Source: Chloroflexota bacterium (GTDB lineage: Bacteria; Chloroflexota; Limnocylindria; P2-11E). Taken from it: a stretch of 7,960 nucleotides of DNA. Of the stretch, positions 6,031 to 7,960 are shown piece after piece. The translations under genes and the position numbers were made by a program. The stretch covers positions 1-7,960 of the forward strand of contig VBEU01000001.1 of the NCBI GenBank assembly GCA_005883775.1, given 5' to 3'. Below the pieces are notes generated by a model. It searched no databases, had not been told where the DNA came from, and was given only the letters and a program-made list of their open reading frames with translations. Every line of letters begins with the position of its first letter. The first letter of the stretch is position 1.

Positions 6031-7899
6031 GTGGACAGGACAGCGCGGCGCGAGTCGCTCGAGGCTCAGGTCGCCTCTTTTCCCGCGAAACCCGGGGTCT
6101 ACCTATTCAAGGACGCGAAGGGCCGCGTCCTTTATGTGGGAAAGGCGGACGTCCTCCGCGACCGGGTGCGGGCGTATTTCGGCCCAAGTCTCGAGGTCCG
6201 GCACGTCCGGATGGTGGAGCGCGCCGAACGTCTGGAATACGTCCTGACCGACAGCATCTCGGAGGCGTTCCTCCTCGAGTCGAACCTCATCAAGCAGCAT
6301 CACCCTCGCTACAACATCCGACTCAAGGACGACAAGTCGTATCCCTACGTGAAGGTCACGCTCGGCGAGGATTTTCCGCGGATCCTTCGGACGCGAACAC
6401 TCGGCGACCGCAGCGCTCGCTACTTCGGGCCGTTCGCCAACGCCAAATCGGTGGACCAGTCGCTCGATCTCTTGCAGAAGCTCTTTCCGTACCGCACGTG
6501 CAAGCTCAACATCGTGGCCGGCGATGACGGTCGCGGCCGGACGGTCCCGCCCTCCGCGTTGCCCGGCGGCCGTCCCTGCCTCCTCTTCCACCTGAAGCGT
6601 TGCACCGCCCCGTGCGTGGGTAACACCACGCGCGACGAGTACCGAGGCACGATCGATAAGAGCGTGCTTTTCCTCGAAGGCCGGTACGACGCGCTCGCGC
6701 GCGACACGAAGAAGGAGATGCAGCAGGCATCGGATGCGCTGGCCTTCGAGCGGGCCGCGACGCTGCGTGATCGGCTCGTTGCGATCGAGCGGACCCTCGA
6801 CCGGCAGGAGGTGCATTCCTACAAGGGCGACGACTTCGACGTGCACGCCGCCGCGGTCGAAGAGGGCGACGCGGTGGTCCAGGTCTTCCGCGTTCGCGAC
6901 GGGACCGTGGTGAGCCGCGACCATTTCTCTCTCGAGGGTTCGGAGGGCGCGCTCGCCCCCGACGTCCTCGCATCGTTCCTTCGTCAGCACTACGCGGTCG
7001 CGGCCGCGGTCCCGCCCGAGATCGTCGTTCCCGTCCCGATACCGGAAGTGGAAGCGTTCGAGACGTTCGCGACGGAACGTCGCGGTGGGCCGGTGCGGAT
7101 TCTCGTGCCGCAACGCGGGAAGAAGCGTCACCTCGCGGAGCTCGCCGAGCGCAACGCCAAGGACGCCCTCGAGCAGGAACGGGTGCGCTGGATGGCCGAT
7201 CGCGGCAAGACCGACACCGCGCTCCGCGAGCTGGCCGACGCGCTCGGCCTCGAGGGACCGCCGAAGCGCATCGAGTGCTACGACGTCAGCCACGTGCAGG
7301 GCACGAGCGTGGTGAGCTCGATGGTCGTGTTCGAGGACGGGCGGCCCACGAAGCACGCCTATCGACGGTTCCGGGCGAAGATCGTCGATCGCAACGACGA
7401 CTTCGCGAACATGCGCGAAACGCTTCGCCGCCGGTTCCAACGCTCCGCGGCGGACGGCGAGGGCTGGCCACTCCCCGATCTCGTCATCCTCGACGGCGGG
7501 AAGGGGCAGCTCTCGGCCGGCCAGGCCGCGCTCTCTGACGCGGGCCTCCTGCAGATCCCGATCGCCGCGCTCGCGAAGGAGCGCGAGGAGCTCTTTGTTC
7601 CCGCGCGGCCCGACCCGATCGTCCTCCCGCGGACGTCGCAAGGGCTCTATCTCGTGCAGCGCGTCCGCGACGAGGCGCACCGGTTCGCGGTCACCTACCA
7701 CCAGAACGTGCGCGCCAAGCGCGCCGTGCGGAGCGTCCTCGACGACGTGGATGGCGTCGGACCGGCCAAGAAGCGCGCGCTGCTTCGACGATTCGGGAGC
7801 GTCCGGGGAATGCGCGAGGCCCCGGTCTCGGACCTCGCGTCAGTGACGGGCGTCGGCGCCGCCCTCGCAGAACGCATCAAGCAGGCGATAGAGAGCTAG
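6031..7899 (+). CDS. uvrC: Excinuclease ABC subunit C (UvrC)
   Basis: The nuclease of nucleotide excision repair: after UvrA/UvrB mark damage it cuts 3' and then 5' of the lesion. At 622 residues it matches the usual 600-620. The N-terminal GIY-YIG nuclease has GVYLFKDAKGRVLYVGKA at 22-39, an Arg-rich helix with R43/R45/R47, and E83 in LLESNLIK (likely metal ligand). Four cysteines at 157, 183, 191 and 195 fit the proposed [4Fe-4S] site, with a long first spacer. The UVR (UvrB-binding) motif is at about 225-259. The RNase H-like 5' nuclease carries ECYDVSH at 415-421 (D418), ILDGGKGQL at 486-494 (D488) and RDEAHRFA at 546-553 (H550). Two helix-hairpin-helix motifs (about 573-588 and 605-620) end the protein. 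The GTG at 6031 was chosen because it places the GIY-YIG motif normally. The frame opens at a TTG at 5953 inside the divergent gene, which is unlikely. No clear Shine-Dalgarno is seen. Confidence 0.96.
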   Translation: MDRTARRESLEAQVASFPAKPGVYLFKDAKGRVLYVGKADVLRDRVRAYFGPSLEVRHVRMVERAERLEYVLTDSISEAFLLESNLIKQHHPRYNIRLKDDKSYPYVKVTLGEDFPRILRTRTLGDRSARYFGPFANAKSVDQSLDLLQKLFPYRTCKLNIVAGDDGRGRTVPPSALPGGRPCLLFHLKRCTAPCVGNTTRDEYRGTIDKSVLFLEGRYDALARDTKKEMQQASDALAFERAATLRDRLVAIERTLDRQEVHSYKGDDFDVHAAAVEEGDAVVQVFRVRDGTVVSRDHFSLEGSEGALAPDVLASFLRQHYAVAAAVPPEIVVPVPIPEVEAFETFATERRGGPVRILVPQRGKKRHLAELAERNAKDALEQERVRWMADRGKTDTALRELADALGLEGPPKRIECYDVSHVQGTSVVSSMVVFEDGRPTKHAYRRFRAKIVDRNDDFANMRETLRRRFQRSAADGEGWPLPDLVILDGGKGQLSAGQAALSDAGLLQIPIAALAKEREELFVPARPDPIVLPRTSQGLYLVQRVRDEAHRFAVTYHQNVRAKRAVRSVLDDVDGVGPAKKRALLRRFGSVRGMREAPVSDLASVTGVGAALAERIKQAIES

Positions 7900-7938
7900 A
7901 CCGACCTCGGCGCGCTTGTTGTGTCCCGAACACGAGCT

Positions 7939-7960
7939 ATGGCGTCGAACAAACGGACCG
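7939..7960 (+). CDS. Possible start of a following gene (truncated by window end)
   Basis: An ATG at 7939 begins a frame open to the window edge, reading MASNKRT. A GAG lies about four bases upstream, a poor ribosome site. It lies 39 bases after the uvrC stop on the same strand, where a co-transcribed gene would be expected. Seven codons are too few to identify a product or to prove it is coding. Confidence 0.25.

Noticed and set aside
4955..6247. 430-codon plus-strand frame spanning glcD, the regulator and the start of uvrC
   Set aside because: It crosses three well-supported genes and the promoter gap, and its translation is Arg/Pro-rich with no family resemblance.
6103..7701. 532-codon open frame on the minus strand, antisense to uvrC
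   Set aside because: It lies wholly within uvrC, whose motifs are complete. Its product is Arg/Glu/Val-rich with no recognisable domain. Long antisense frames are expected in high-GC genes.
7900..7938. Terminator after uvrC
   Set aside because: GTGT and ACAC arms around a five-base loop at 7921-7933 are too short, and no U-run follows.

Overview
The window is a high-GC bacterial chromosome segment (roughly two thirds G+C by eye). It holds five complete minus-strand genes and one divergent plus-strand gene. Nearly all of it is coding. Gaps are 21 to 65 bases, so there is no gene-free stretch above 300 bases. Four of the six start codons I chose are GTG, and clear Shine-Dalgarno sequences are scarce. 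The source could be a high-GC Chloroflexota or Actinomycetota lineage, but the sequence alone does not settle this. I see no tRNA, rRNA, CRISPR array, insertion sequence or phage gene.

Minus strand, in transcription order from about 5966 down to 11: an IclR-family regulator (5144-5965), glcD (3696-5099), glcE (2539-3699), glcF (1253-2542), and a CPA1-type Na+/H+ antiporter (11-1231). glcD/glcE and glcE/glcF each overlap by four bases (ATGA), the antiporter follows glcF after 21 bases, and glcD follows the regulator after 44 bases. This looks like one operon for a three-subunit glycolate oxidase (glycolate to glyoxylate): FAD subunit GlcD, FAD-domain partner GlcE and Fe-S/CCG subunit GlcF. The regulator is probably the local control gene, and the antiporter sits where a transporter is often found. 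No glycolate permease, malate synthase or other glyoxylate-using enzyme is visible.

Plus strand: uvrC (6031-7899), the nuclease subunit of nucleotide excision repair, is transcribed away from the regulator. The 65-base gap between them must hold both promoters and contains a perfect 15-base palindrome that could be an operator. After uvrC there are 61 bases, with a possible start of a next gene at 7939.

I found no clearly new biological system. The points most worth a second look are the antiporter attached to a glycolate oxidase operon, the palindrome in the divergent promoter region, a possible CTG start for glcD at a CTGA junction, a lengthened spacer between the Fe-S cysteines of UvrC, and a possibly leaderless uvrC transcript.
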